Assembly: GCA_035530195.1 (NCBI GenBank)
Contig: DATKVG010000205.1
Span: forward strand, 1 to 42,950
Reading direction: 5' to 3'
Source of the DNA: JAPLKX01 sp035530195
Lineage (GTDB): Bacteria; Hydrogenedentota; Hydrogenedentia; Hydrogenedentales; SLHB01
Length of the DNA: 42,950 nt
Shown here one piece after another: positions 8,251 to 16,222 of this stretch. The notes beneath the pieces are model-generated. The model was not told the origin of the DNA. It was given only the letters and a program-made list of their open reading frames with translations, and searched no databases. Positions within the stretch are counted from its first letter, which is position 1. The number at the start of each line of letters is the position of its first letter. A program made the translations under genes and the position numbers.

Positions 8251-9866
8251 TGCAGTCTCTCCGCGCCCGGATCGAGGGGGGCGTTCATCCGGATGCGAAA
8301 CCGTGCGCCGGGGCCGGCGGTTTCGAGGGTAAGGTCGCCGCCGTGCAGCCTGGCGAGGTCGCGCGCAATGGTGAGTCCGATGCCGGTCCCCGCGACGCCG
8401 TCGGTCAGCCGGTTACTGACGCGGTAGAAAGCCGCAAAGATTTTACCGGCTTCCCGCGGGGAGATGCCCGGTCCGTCGTCCTCGATGATGATGTCTAGAG
8501 TGTCGCCCTCCTGCGTACTCGAAATCTTGACGGATGTTGCGCCAACGGCATATTTCTCGACGTTGTTGAGGAGGTTGCCGGCGATTTGCTCGAGCACGTC
8601 GGAATCCAGACGCGCGGGGCGTGCCGCGGCCAAGTCGAGCACTATGTTTATTTGCCTGGCCGCCAGTGCGGGTTTGAATCGCGACGCCACCGCACGGAGT
8701 ACGTCATCGGGCGCCGCCACGGTTTGATGGAGGGTAAGAGCGCCCCGCTGCTGCCTGCCGAACGTGAGGACGTTGCCGATGAGCCTGCTGAGCCGCTGGC
8801 TCTCGGCGACGATCACGCTGAGGCCGCGGCTGACTTGGCCGTTTTCGTTGGGCAGACGCAGTTGAAGGTCGTCCTCGAGGAGTTCGGCGTACATGCGGAT
8901 ATTGGTGAGCGGCGTTTTGAGTTCGTGGGAAACCTGGTTGACAAACGTGACGCGCTGGGCAGCTTCCCGCATCTCGCGGGCCGTTTCCCGGTAGTAATAG
9001 ACGGCCAGCGCGACCACGGCAAGGCCCAACAAGGCCAGCCCGACAGCCAGATTCATCATGACGCCGCGCCCGTAGTCGCCGCCCAAGAGGTCGCGCGACG
9101 CATAGTGTTCGAGCGTCCATGAGGCGAGCGGCCAAGCCAGGGGCAGTGCCGCCGCCGGCTGCTCTCCTTTCGGCGGTGCGTAAGCGCCCCATTGATGGAT
9201 GCGCTGGCCGCGTGAATCGCGGAGAACGATCCGACCCCGATCGCCGAGTTCAGCGCCTTCCGGCATGATGCCGATGATGTCGGCAGTCAGTCGTGCGGCG
9301 TTCATTTCGCCGCCGAACATCCTGCCGTCAGACCCGCGCCACCAGTAGATCAGGTTGAGGCCGTCGCCCCAATACCAGACATACCAGCCGCGGTTCGTCG
9401 AGGTGGCATCGGCAGGACCGGCCACGTTGGACGCGTCCTGGAATACTGCGGCCCGGCTCACCGGGCCCGCCCGGGGAAACCCACCGCTTTCCCAGACGGA
9501 TCGGGTCCTTTCGAGGAACGCCTTTTCGTCTTCAGTAAGCGGACCGTCCGGCGATGGATATTCGAGGGGGCCATCCAACCCCACAATCACGTACTGGCGC
9601 ACGAGCGGCGACCGGGCAACCACGGGGCGCGCCTGCGTGGCATCAGTCTCGAGGATTGCCCCTTCTGCCAAAACAATGCGTTCACGTTCTTCAATCAAAG
9701 CCCGGATATCCGCACCGACATCGCGCAGCCGGCCCAGCAGGACCTCGCGCATCCGGCTTTGGACCGCGTCGCGTTCGTTGAGGGCGACGCGAAACGCAAG
9801 CCAGCCCAGAACCAGCAGGGGCGCCAGGACAATCAGCGCCAAGACCATTATGAGGCGTAGCTTCAC
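8247..9866 (-). CDS. Membrane sensor histidine kinase
   Basis: A 539-residue kinase. A membrane segment is at about 5-25, a large extracytoplasmic sensor region follows to about 268, and a second membrane segment spans about 270-292. The HisKA domain carries the phospho-accepting H314 in SHELKTPL. The HATPase domain shows an N box (GNLLNNVEKYA), a G1 box (DDGPGI) and a G2 box (GTGIGLTI). The extracytoplasmic region has no cysteine cluster or domain that I recognise, so the signal is unknown. Translation appears to begin at GTG 9866 with a weak GGA-containing leader; an internal ATG at 9848 would shorten the signal anchor. Its 3' end overlaps the response regulator by four bases. Confidence 0.92.
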   Translation of the reverse strand: MKLRLIMVLALIVLAPLLVLGWLAFRVALNERDAVQSRMREVLLGRLRDVGADIRALIEERERIVLAEGAILETDATQARPVVARSPLVRQYVIVGLDGPLEYPSPDGPLTEDEKAFLERTRSVWESGGFPRAGPVSRAAVFQDASNVAGPADATSTNRGWYVWYWGDGLNLIYWWRGSDGRMFGGEMNAARLTADIIGIMPEGAELGDRGRIVLRDSRGQRIHQWGAYAPPKGEQPAAALPLAWPLASWTLEHYASRDLLGGDYGRGVMMNLAVGLALLGLAVVALAVYYYRETAREMREAAQRVTFVNQVSHELKTPLTNIRMYAELLEDDLQLRLPNENGQVSRGLSVIVAESQRLSRLIGNVLTFGRQQRGALTLHQTVAAPDDVLRAVASRFKPALAARQINIVLDLAAARPARLDSDVLEQIAGNLLNNVEKYAVGATSVKISSTQEGDTLDIIIEDDGPGISPREAGKIFAAFYRVSNRLTDGVAGTGIGLTIARDLARLHGGDLTLETAGPGARFRIRMNAPLDPGAERLQ

Positions 9867-9895
9867 AGTCTTTTCCGATGAATTTCTTTGCTGCC

Positions 9896-9901
9896 ATTAT
9901 A
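9896..9901 (-). promoter_or_regulatory. Candidate -10 box for the two-component operon
   Basis: A perfect TATAAT hexamer lies on the minus strand about 30 bases upstream of the kinase GTG. No good -35 is seen at 16-18 bases upstream, where the sequence is a GC-rich hairpin, so an activator-dependent promoter is possible. Confidence 0.35.
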
Positions 9902-9950
9902 CATAAACTGGGGATCCGCCCCGCGAAAGGCGGGGACCGCGGAGTTGGTG

Positions 9951-9970
9951 AAAAACCCCAGGCTGTGGGG
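9951..9970 (-). terminator. Candidate rho-independent terminator after the SIMPL gene
   Basis: Read on the minus strand, CCCCA, a five-base loop and TGGGG are followed directly by TTTTT. It lies about 86 bases past the SIMPL-domain stop and before the kinase promoter, so it could separate the two minus-strand transcription units. The stem is short (5 bp). Confidence 0.45.
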
Positions 9971-10055
9971 CGCTTGGCCGCGAAAAAGAGAGACAGACCA
10001 CGATTTTAAACTGGCAAAATCACAGTCAGTCCCTTTCGCGGATGCCTTTCCCCTG

Positions 10056-10775
10056 CTACTGTCTGATCTCAAACGTAATGTTGACACTCTCGCGGATTTC
10101 GATGACACCGGGCGCCATCGTGGATTTTTCCGCCACTTCGTCTTGCCCGGTCGCGAGCCCGGCCGCGGCGAAGGCGGCATTGCTGGCCTCTACCCGGCTG
10201 GACCACGGGGTAACAGGTTGCTGCTCCTGAATCGAGATTACACTGCCCAGCGTTTCTCCCAACGCGCTGCACATCGCCTCCGCCTTCTCTTTGGCGAGGC
10301 GGAGCGCGTTGAGCCGGGTTTCTTTGCGCAGCTCGTGGTACCGGGAAGTTTCGAGCGCGTAACGGACGTCGACGTCCGCCATATTGAGGAGCTCATTGAT
10401 AAACTCGTCGAACCGGGCGAGGTCCCGCTGTTTGCAGGTGATGTTCCTCGAGACGATCCAGCCAATGCTGATCCGCCGCGGCAGCATTTTCTGGTCGTAT
10501 TGCTGCTCGACGCGCAGATAGTCAGTCTGCACGTCCTCGGGCGCGACACCCAGCCCGCGAATAACATCGAGCACCGCGTGGGTTTTCTTCTCGTTGCTCT
10601 CCCTGGCTTGGGCCAACTCGCCCTGATCCCAGATGTTGATGTTCCAAGAAACAATGTCTGGCGCAACACGTGTGACGGCCGTGCCCGTGACATTGATGGA
10701 ATGGACGGTTTCAGGGGTTGCCGCGGCCGCAACGCCGGCCGCAAGAATCAGGATTTGGCACAATATTAAACGCAT
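10056..10775 (-). CDS. SIMPL-domain (DUF541, YggE-like) exported protein
   Basis: A 239-residue protein with a signal peptide (MRLILCQILILAAGVAAAA, about 1-20), then a domain typical of the SIMPL/YggE family: INVTGTA near the N-terminus, VAPEDVQTDYL in the middle, and a C-terminal helix ETRLNALRLAKEKAEAM followed by LGSVISIQE. Family members are periplasmic or outer-membrane-associated and are linked to stress resistance or sometimes channel formation; the molecular function is unsettled. The start at 10775 has GGAG eight bases upstream; an upstream in-frame start would overlap the VWA gene. It lies 16 bases after the VWA stop, so the two are probably co-transcribed. A candidate terminator follows. 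Confidence 0.85.
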   Translation of the reverse strand: MRLILCQILILAAGVAAAATPETVHSINVTGTAVTRVAPDIVSWNINIWDQGELAQARESNEKKTHAVLDVIRGLGVAPEDVQTDYLRVEQQYDQKMLPRRISIGWIVSRNITCKQRDLARFDEFINELLNMADVDVRYALETSRYHELRKETRLNALRLAKEKAEAMCSALGETLGSVISIQEQQPVTPWSSRVEASNAAFAAAGLATGQDEVAEKSTMAPGVIEIRESVNITFEIRQ

Positions 10776-10791
10776 CTTCGTTACTCCTTTT

Positions 10792-12192
10792 TCAACGTGT
10801 CTTTTCCACACCGACGTAGTTGTTTTGCTGATTTGCGGTATTGTGCTGGTATTCGCGCATTTCTTTTCTCACGGTTCTCCAGGTTCCTTCATCGGTCCAC
10901 TGGACAACGATGGAACCGTTCTTTTTTGCATCGTCACGCAGGGCAGCGCTGTCGAGATCGGCGGCGTTTTTTTCGAGGTACGTAACATTTTCCGTGAGCA
11001 CCCGTTTGCTTTCTTCCAACCGGCCCTGATCGCGCAACTCCATGGCAATCCTGTTGTTATCGGCGCCCACTTGTTGTGCGACCGACACCATCACGCTCTT
11101 GTTGATCTTCCTGCGGACAAGCTCGGGCCGGTCCGTGACCTCAACCAGCGCCGTTTTGTGCGCCATATTGGCAACGCCCGCGGTGTCAACGTACGCGATA
11201 TCCACACTCGCCACCGGGAAGGATTCCGCTACACTGAGCGCGGGCAATTCGGCTTCCACCAGCACATATTTCATCTGCCCGTCGTACACCTGGTTCAGGG
11301 AAGTGGTGACGACCTGCCCGGCAAATTCGGCATTCCGGCCAAGGAGGCGTACCGGCCGCACCCCGTCCGAAAATTCAATTTTGATTCGGACTTCTTTGGC
11401 CACTACCGACAAGACGTCTCCCAGTTCCCGGTCAAACGCCGACTCGATATCGGCGGCGGTGCGGATGAACGTGTGGTTGCCGTCGCTTTTCTGTGCCAGG
11501 GCCGTCATGAGGTCCTCGTTGTAGTCTTCACCCAAGCCGAGTGTGGTTACGGAGATCCCTTCTCTTCCCAGCGACAGCCCCAGTTCGCCCAGTGCTCCCG
11601 GCGTGCTTGGCCCCTCGTTGGCCAGCCCGTCTGAAAGCAGGATGATGCGGTTGACATAGGGCGACGTGGCGAATTCAAGCACATCCCCGTTGTCCGTATT
11701 GGCCTTTACGCGGATTTGGCCCATGAACTTGCGGATCTCCTGCGCGCCTTTGCTGACGCCCGCAAACAACGCGGTCGAAGCGCCCGGCTGCAACCGAAGG
11801 ATCGCCTGGTAGATAGCTTCCCGTTCCGAGGCTTTCGTTGCCGGCACAATCACCTCGACATTCGTGTCGTATGCCACTACGGCGACGATGTCGTCATCGC
11901 GCAGCCGGCCGATGGCGTGAATGGCCGCCTCCTTGGCGCGGTCCAGTTTCCCGCCGGACATCGAGCCCGACCTGTCCAACACGATCGCCAGGTTCACCGG
12001 CGCCCGCCGCCGCTGCCGCGCCCCATCCTGCCCGGTGAGCCCCACGCGCAGGTAAACGGTCTGTTTCTGGGCCGCGAGAATCACCGGTGACCCCGTCGCC
12101 ACCTCCAACTCCACCGGCACCGCCATGGCCGTCTGGATAAAAAGGGCGCATGCAATCAGCGCCCAGGTTGTCAGTCCCTCGAATCTGGACAT
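10792..12192 (-). CDS. Secreted von Willebrand factor type A domain protein
   Basis: A 466-residue protein with an N-terminal signal peptide (about 1-24, cleavage after AMA). A VWA domain starts near residue 66 with a complete MIDAS: DRSGSMSG (D73, S75, S77), a threonine in GASTALF, and an aspartate in LSDGLANEG. The rest, from about 260, is beta-rich and then helical, as in VWA proteins of the inter-alpha-trypsin-inhibitor-like/YfbK group. It probably mediates metal-dependent protein contacts outside the cytoplasm. AGGAG eight bases before ATG 12192 supports the start. It is followed closely by the SIMPL gene. Upstream it faces the tetR-RND operon across a 238-base divergent region. Confidence 0.9.
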   Translation of the reverse strand: MSRFEGLTTWALIACALFIQTAMAVPVELEVATGSPVILAAQKQTVYLRVGLTGQDGARQRRRAPVNLAIVLDRSGSMSGGKLDRAKEAAIHAIGRLRDDDIVAVVAYDTNVEVIVPATKASEREAIYQAILRLQPGASTALFAGVSKGAQEIRKFMGQIRVKANTDNGDVLEFATSPYVNRIILLSDGLANEGPSTPGALGELGLSLGREGISVTTLGLGEDYNEDLMTALAQKSDGNHTFIRTAADIESAFDRELGDVLSVVAKEVRIKIEFSDGVRPVRLLGRNAEFAGQVVTTSLNQVYDGQMKYVLVEAELPALSVAESFPVASVDIAYVDTAGVANMAHKTALVEVTDRPELVRRKINKSVMVSVAQQVGADNNRIAMELRDQGRLEESKRVLTENVTYLEKNAADLDSAALRDDAKKNGSIVVQWTDEGTWRTVRKEMREYQHNTANQQNNYVGVEKTR

Positions 12193-12307
12193 TTTTGAGT
12201 CTCCTCTGGTTGGGGCGCTTTCGCGCCGATGAGACTATGATGGCCCACCCGGCCCCCTGAAGTGGTGAAACCGGGGCAAAGAATTTGTAAGAAACTTGTA
12301 AAACGGC

Positions 12308-12336
12308 TTGACAGACGGTTCTGCATGGGCTAAGAT
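12308..12336 (+). promoter_or_regulatory. Strong sigma-70 promoter of the tetR-RND operon
   Basis: TTGACA at 12308-12313, a 17-base spacer, and TAAGAT at 12331-12336 give a perfect -35, ideal spacing and five of six bases at the -10. Transcription would start near 12343, leaving a leader of about 88 bases before the tetR ATG at 12431. This is the clearest promoter in the window. Confidence 0.75.
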
Positions 12337-12352
12337 GCCGGTCTTGAATGGG

Positions 12353-12369
12353 CGCTCAAAATGTGAGCG
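12353..12369 (+). promoter_or_regulatory. Candidate TetR-family operator
   Basis: A perfect inverted repeat (CGCTCA, five-base centre, TGAGCG) sits just downstream of the predicted start site of the tetR-RND promoter. Its size (17 bp) and position suit autorepression by the TetR-type regulator encoded next to it. Assignment is by position and symmetry only. Confidence 0.4.
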
Positions 12370-12430
12370 GGGATTTGCCGCCTCGCCCGGGGCGGTCAGG
12401 GCAGGATAGATAAGCTTGGCAGGAAGATTC

Positions 12431-13093
12431 ATGGTGGCGCGTAACGATTCAAACATCTTGACCCGGAAGAAACGTGAGCGGGAAGCTCACCGGCGGGATA
12501 TTCTGGACGCGGCGGAGAAGGTGTTCATTTCAAAGGGTTACCACAAGGCGACGGTGGAGCAGATAGCGCAGGAGGCGGATTTTTCGGTAGGCACTTTGTA
12601 CAACTTCTTCAAAAGCAAGGAGGAGTTGTACATCAAGGTGCTTGAGCAGATCACGGAGGAGTTTCGGGGTGATTTTGCGCGCACGGTGCAAGGGGAAAAG
12701 GACGTGGTGAGGGCGCTGGAAAACCTGATCGTGTTGCGCGTAACCCACTGGGACACGCACCGGGGCTTTTTCCGGATATTTCTGGAGAATGCGCCGGGGA
12801 GCCAGATGGATCCGGTGCCGGCTTTACCCGAGCAAGTGCGGGAGATGTATCGAAGTTACCTGGTGGAGGTGAGCAGGGTTTTTGAGCGCGGGATGGGCCA
12901 GAACGTGTTCCGGCAAGCGGATCCGCTCTACCTGACCCTTTGCCTCGAGGGGATCACGAACGCGTCGGCGGCATACTGGACCCAGCACGGAACCAATGAA
13001 CCGATCGAGGTGCGCATCGAGAAGGTGCGCGACGCATTTTTCCGGTGGATTGAAGCGGTTTCGCCGCCGGCCGGCGCGAAGGAGAGTTGTTAA
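12431..13093 (+). CDS. TetR/AcrR-family transcriptional regulator
   Basis: A 220-residue regulator. The N-terminal helix-turn-helix (about 18-62) has the family pattern ILDAAEKVF, TVEQIAQEADFSVGTLYNFF and KSKEELY. The C-terminal helical domain would bind a ligand. The start is ATG 12431 with AGGAAG four bases upstream; an in-frame TTG at 12416 lies before that site. It is first in the operon, three bases before the RND permease, so it most likely represses the efflux operon and itself, with a small-molecule substrate as inducer. The strong promoter at 12308 and the palindrome at 12353 fit that model. Confidence 0.93.
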   Translation: MVARNDSNILTRKKREREAHRRDILDAAEKVFISKGYHKATVEQIAQEADFSVGTLYNFFKSKEELYIKVLEQITEEFRGDFARTVQGEKDVVRALENLIVLRVTHWDTHRGFFRIFLENAPGSQMDPVPALPEQVREMYRSYLVEVSRVFERGMGQNVFRQADPLYLTLCLEGITNASAAYWTQHGTNEPIEVRIEKVRDAFFRWIEAVSPPAGAKESC

Positions 13094-13096
13094 GCC

Positions 13097-16000
13097 ATGA
13101 TGATGTCGGATACCGCCATAAAACGACCGGTAACCACTATCCTGTTTACGGCAGCGACGCTCATCTTCGGCTATTTCGCCTTGACGGGCATGGGGGTGGA
13201 CCTGTTTCCGGAGGTTGAGTTTCCCACCGTAACCGTCAGTTCGATCTTACGGGGCGCCGACCCGGACATCATGGACTCGGACGTCACCGACGTCCTCGAA
13301 TCCTACATCAACACCATTGAAGGCGTGAAAACCATTCAGTCGACGTCGCGGGAAGGGTACTCGCAGATAGCGGTCGAGTTCGTGTTGTCCAAAGACATTG
13401 ACGTGGCCGCACAGGAGGTTCGCGCCAAGATTAACGTGGCGCAGCGCGAACTGCCGCTGGACCTGTACCCGCCGGTTGTCGACAAGTTCAACATAGCCAG
13501 CCAGCCGATCTTGTGGATAGCCGTCACGAGTGCGGGCAACTACCGGGAGATGGCCCGGTACGCGGACGATGTGCTCCGGGTGCGGCTGGAATCCACGTCG
13601 GGCGTGGGTTCGGTTTCGATGGGCGGTTTCCGGGACAGGGAAATCAGAGTGTGGCTCGACCCGAAGGCGCTCGAGGCCAGGGGCCTGACGCCGGTGGACA
13701 TAGCGGGAGCGATTAAGGCCAATCATATTGAACTTCCAGGAGGACGGGTCGAGCAGCCGGACAAGGAATTTGTCGTCAAGATTGAAGGCGAATTCAAGTC
13801 CGCCAAGGAACTCGAAGAGCTGGTAATCACGCGCACTCCGGGTGGCGTGGTCCGGCTGAAAGAAGTGGCCGCCATCACCGACGGGGCCGAAGATTTGCGC
13901 TCCATAGCCCGGTATAACGGGATGGCGTCAATAGGTCTCGGCGTCATGAAGCAGTCGGGCACCAACACGGTGGCGGTTGCGCGGGCCATCAAGAAAGCCG
14001 TCGCCGACGCCGCCAAGAGCGCGCCGCCGGGCGTAACCGTTCAGGTGGCGTTTGACTCGTCGCGCTTCATCGAGAACTCGATGCACGACGTGCTGTTCGA
14101 CCTGTTTCTCGGTGGCGTTTTGACGGGCGGTGTGATGCTGCTGTTTTTGCGGAACTTCCGGATGACGTTCATCAGCGTGATGGCCATCCCGACCTCGATC
14201 ATCGCGTGTTTCATGGTGATGTATGCATTTGGCTTCACGATCAACAATATGACGATGCTGGCGATGTCGCTGGCGATTGGTATTGTGATCGACGACGCGA
14301 TTGTCGTGCTGGAGAACATTTTCCGGCACGTCGAGGAAGACCCGAATGTCAGCGCGATGGAGGCGTCGCGCAGCGGCGCCAGCGAGGTGGGCTTGGCGGT
14401 GATCGCCGCGTCGTCTTCGATCATGGCTGTTTTCATTCCGGTGGCCTTCATGAAGGGCATCATCGGGCGGTTCTTTTTCCAGTTTGGGCTGTCGGTGGCG
14501 CTGGCGGTTTTCATCTCGGTGGTGGTGTCGCTGACGCTGACGCCGATGTTGTGTTCGCGGCTGCTGGTGCACAACCCGGCCCACGGCCGGATCTTTACCT
14601 TGTTTGAAAACGGGTTTAAAGCAATCGAGCGGGCGTACGGGCGGGCGTTGGACAAGGCGTTGCGCCACCGTTGGGTGACGTTGGGCGTGGCCATACTGTT
14701 TTTTGCGGGGGGTGTTGGTCTGATTCCGTTTGCCAAACGGCAGTTTGTAACCCAGCCCGACGAGAGCCGGTTCCTGATTCGGTTCGAGTTGCCCACGGGC
14801 ACGTCTATCGACAAGACCGACCAGACACTGCGTACGATTGAGACGCTGGTGTTTTCGCAGAGCGAGGTCGATGCCGGATTCGCGGTGGCAGGCCGCGGTG
14901 GGGCCGGCGTGAATAACGGGATGATGTTCGTCAATCTCGTCGGCCCCCGCAAACGGGAGGCTTCCCAGTCGGACGTGATGGCGCGGGTGCGCACCCTGAT
15001 CGGAAAAGCGGTGCCTGAGGCCGTTGTGGGCGTGGACAACATCTCGATTGTGGGGGGCGGCCAGCGCAACGCGCAGTTGATGTACATCATCCAGGGCCCG
15101 ACGGTCGAGGATCTGGAACGGGTCACGAATGCCATCATGGCCGACATGCGCCAGGTTCCCGGTTTTGTGGACGTGGACAGCGACCTGCGCCTGAACAAGC
15201 CGGAGATTAAAGTTCATATCGACCGTCAATTGGCCGACGACCTGGGCGTGGATGTGAAATCAATCGCCGAAAACTTCAGCATCCTGTTTGGCGGGATTGA
15301 CGTGGCCAAGTTCAAGGAAGGCGGAAAACGCTATGACATCCGGATGCGGGCCGACCCCGAAAGCCGCCTCTCGAGCGACGATTTATACCAGCTTATGCTG
15401 CGTTCCTCGACGCAACAGTTGGTGCGGACGCCCAACCTGATCCAGGTCGAGGAAGGGCTGGGACCGAACTCGATTGCCCGGTATCAGCGCCGGCGGTCGG
15501 TGACGCTGTTTGCCAACCTCGAAGACGTGGTGCTGGGTGAAGCGTTGTCGAAAATGGAGGAGATTGCGGCCCGGCACGTGCCGAAAGACCCGGCGTGGGG
15601 CGTCGCGATGGCGGGGACTTCGGAAGTATTCGCGGAGTCGTTCCAGTACCTGCTTTACGCCTTGGCGGTCAGCCTGCTGGTAATATACGTGGTGCTGGGT
15701 TCGCAGTTTGAATCGTTCGTGCACCCGTTCACGATCCTGATGTCGGTCCCGCTGGCCGTCATTGGCGGTATAGGACTCCTTATTCTGACGGGCAACACGC
15801 TGGACATCTTCTCGTTCATCGGGTTTGTGATGCTGGTGGGTATCGTGACGAAGAACGCGATCCTGCTGGTGGATTTCACAAACCAATTGCGGGACGGCGG
15901 GATGGAGCGCGGTGCGGCGTTGCGGCGTGCGGGCCCGTTGCGGCTGCGGCCCATCCTGATGACGGCCCTGACGACGATAGCGGCGGTAATCCCCGTAGCC

Positions 16001-16222
16001 ATGGCCATGAGCGAAGGCGGCGAGCAGCGCGCGCCGATGGGCGTGGCCGTTATCGGCGGCATGTTTACGTCGACGTTCTTGACGCTGCTGGTGATCCCGT
16101 GCGTCTACACGGTGCTGGACGACCTGTCCCTGCTGGTTCGCCGGAAGAGCCGGCGGATTGTGGCGCGGGAAGCGGTCTCGATACGCACCCAGCTTGATTC
16201 GGATTCGGAGGTGAAGGAATGA
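13097..16222 (+). CDS. RND efflux transporter permease (AcrB/HAE-1 type)
   Basis: Inner-membrane proton-driven efflux pump of 1041 residues, the usual length for this family. Twelve membrane segments and two large periplasmic loops are expected. Key proton-relay residues are present: the Asp pair D399/D400 in IGIVIDDAIVV (fourth membrane helix) and K919 in GIVTKNAILL (tenth helix). The N-terminus IKRPVTTIL is typical. The closest flavour is a multidrug/solvent-type transporter rather than a heavy-metal one; substrate cannot be deduced. A GGAG lies 12 bases before the first of three consecutive ATG codons, so ATG 13103 could also be used. It follows tetR and overlaps the TolC-like gene by ATGA, so translation is coupled. 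Confidence 0.95.
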   Translation: MMMSDTAIKRPVTTILFTAATLIFGYFALTGMGVDLFPEVEFPTVTVSSILRGADPDIMDSDVTDVLESYINTIEGVKTIQSTSREGYSQIAVEFVLSKDIDVAAQEVRAKINVAQRELPLDLYPPVVDKFNIASQPILWIAVTSAGNYREMARYADDVLRVRLESTSGVGSVSMGGFRDREIRVWLDPKALEARGLTPVDIAGAIKANHIELPGGRVEQPDKEFVVKIEGEFKSAKELEELVITRTPGGVVRLKEVAAITDGAEDLRSIARYNGMASIGLGVMKQSGTNTVAVARAIKKAVADAAKSAPPGVTVQVAFDSSRFIENSMHDVLFDLFLGGVLTGGVMLLFLRNFRMTFISVMAIPTSIIACFMVMYAFGFTINNMTMLAMSLAIGIVIDDAIVVLENIFRHVEEDPNVSAMEASRSGASEVGLAVIAASSSIMAVFIPVAFMKGIIGRFFFQFGLSVALAVFISVVVSLTLTPMLCSRLLVHNPAHGRIFTLFENGFKAIERAYGRALDKALRHRWVTLGVAILFFAGGVGLIPFAKRQFVTQPDESRFLIRFELPTGTSIDKTDQTLRTIETLVFSQSEVDAGFAVAGRGGAGVNNGMMFVNLVGPRKREASQSDVMARVRTLIGKAVPEAVVGVDNISIVGGGQRNAQLMYIIQGPTVEDLERVTNAIMADMRQVPGFVDVDSDLRLNKPEIKVHIDRQLADDLGVDVKSIAENFSILFGGIDVAKFKEGGKRYDIRMRADPESRLSSDDLYQLMLRSSTQQLVRTPNLIQVEEGLGPNSIARYQRRRSVTLFANLEDVVLGEALSKMEEIAARHVPKDPAWGVAMAGTSEVFAESFQYLLYALAVSLLVIYVVLGSQFESFVHPFTILMSVPLAVIGGIGLLILTGNTLDIFSFIGFVMLVGIVTKNAILLVDFTNQLRDGGMERGAALRRAGPLRLRPILMTALTTIAAVIPVAMAMSEGGEQRAPMGVAVIGGMFTSTFLTLLVIPCVYTVLDDLSLLVRRKSRRIVAREAVSIRTQLDSDSEVKE

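Noticed and set aside
9919..9935. GC hairpin upstream of the histidine kinase considered as a terminator
   Set aside because: A 6-bp stem without a T-run on either strand; more likely part of an intergenic repeat or promoter-proximal structure.
10776..10811. Longer N-terminus for the SIMPL protein
   Set aside because: The extension precedes the signal peptide, overlaps the VWA gene and lacks the good Shine-Dalgarno found before the start at 10775.
13928..15229. 433-codon minus-strand frame inside the RND permease gene
   Set aside because: Antisense to transmembrane and loop regions with conserved Asp and Lys residues; composition is His/Arg-rich.
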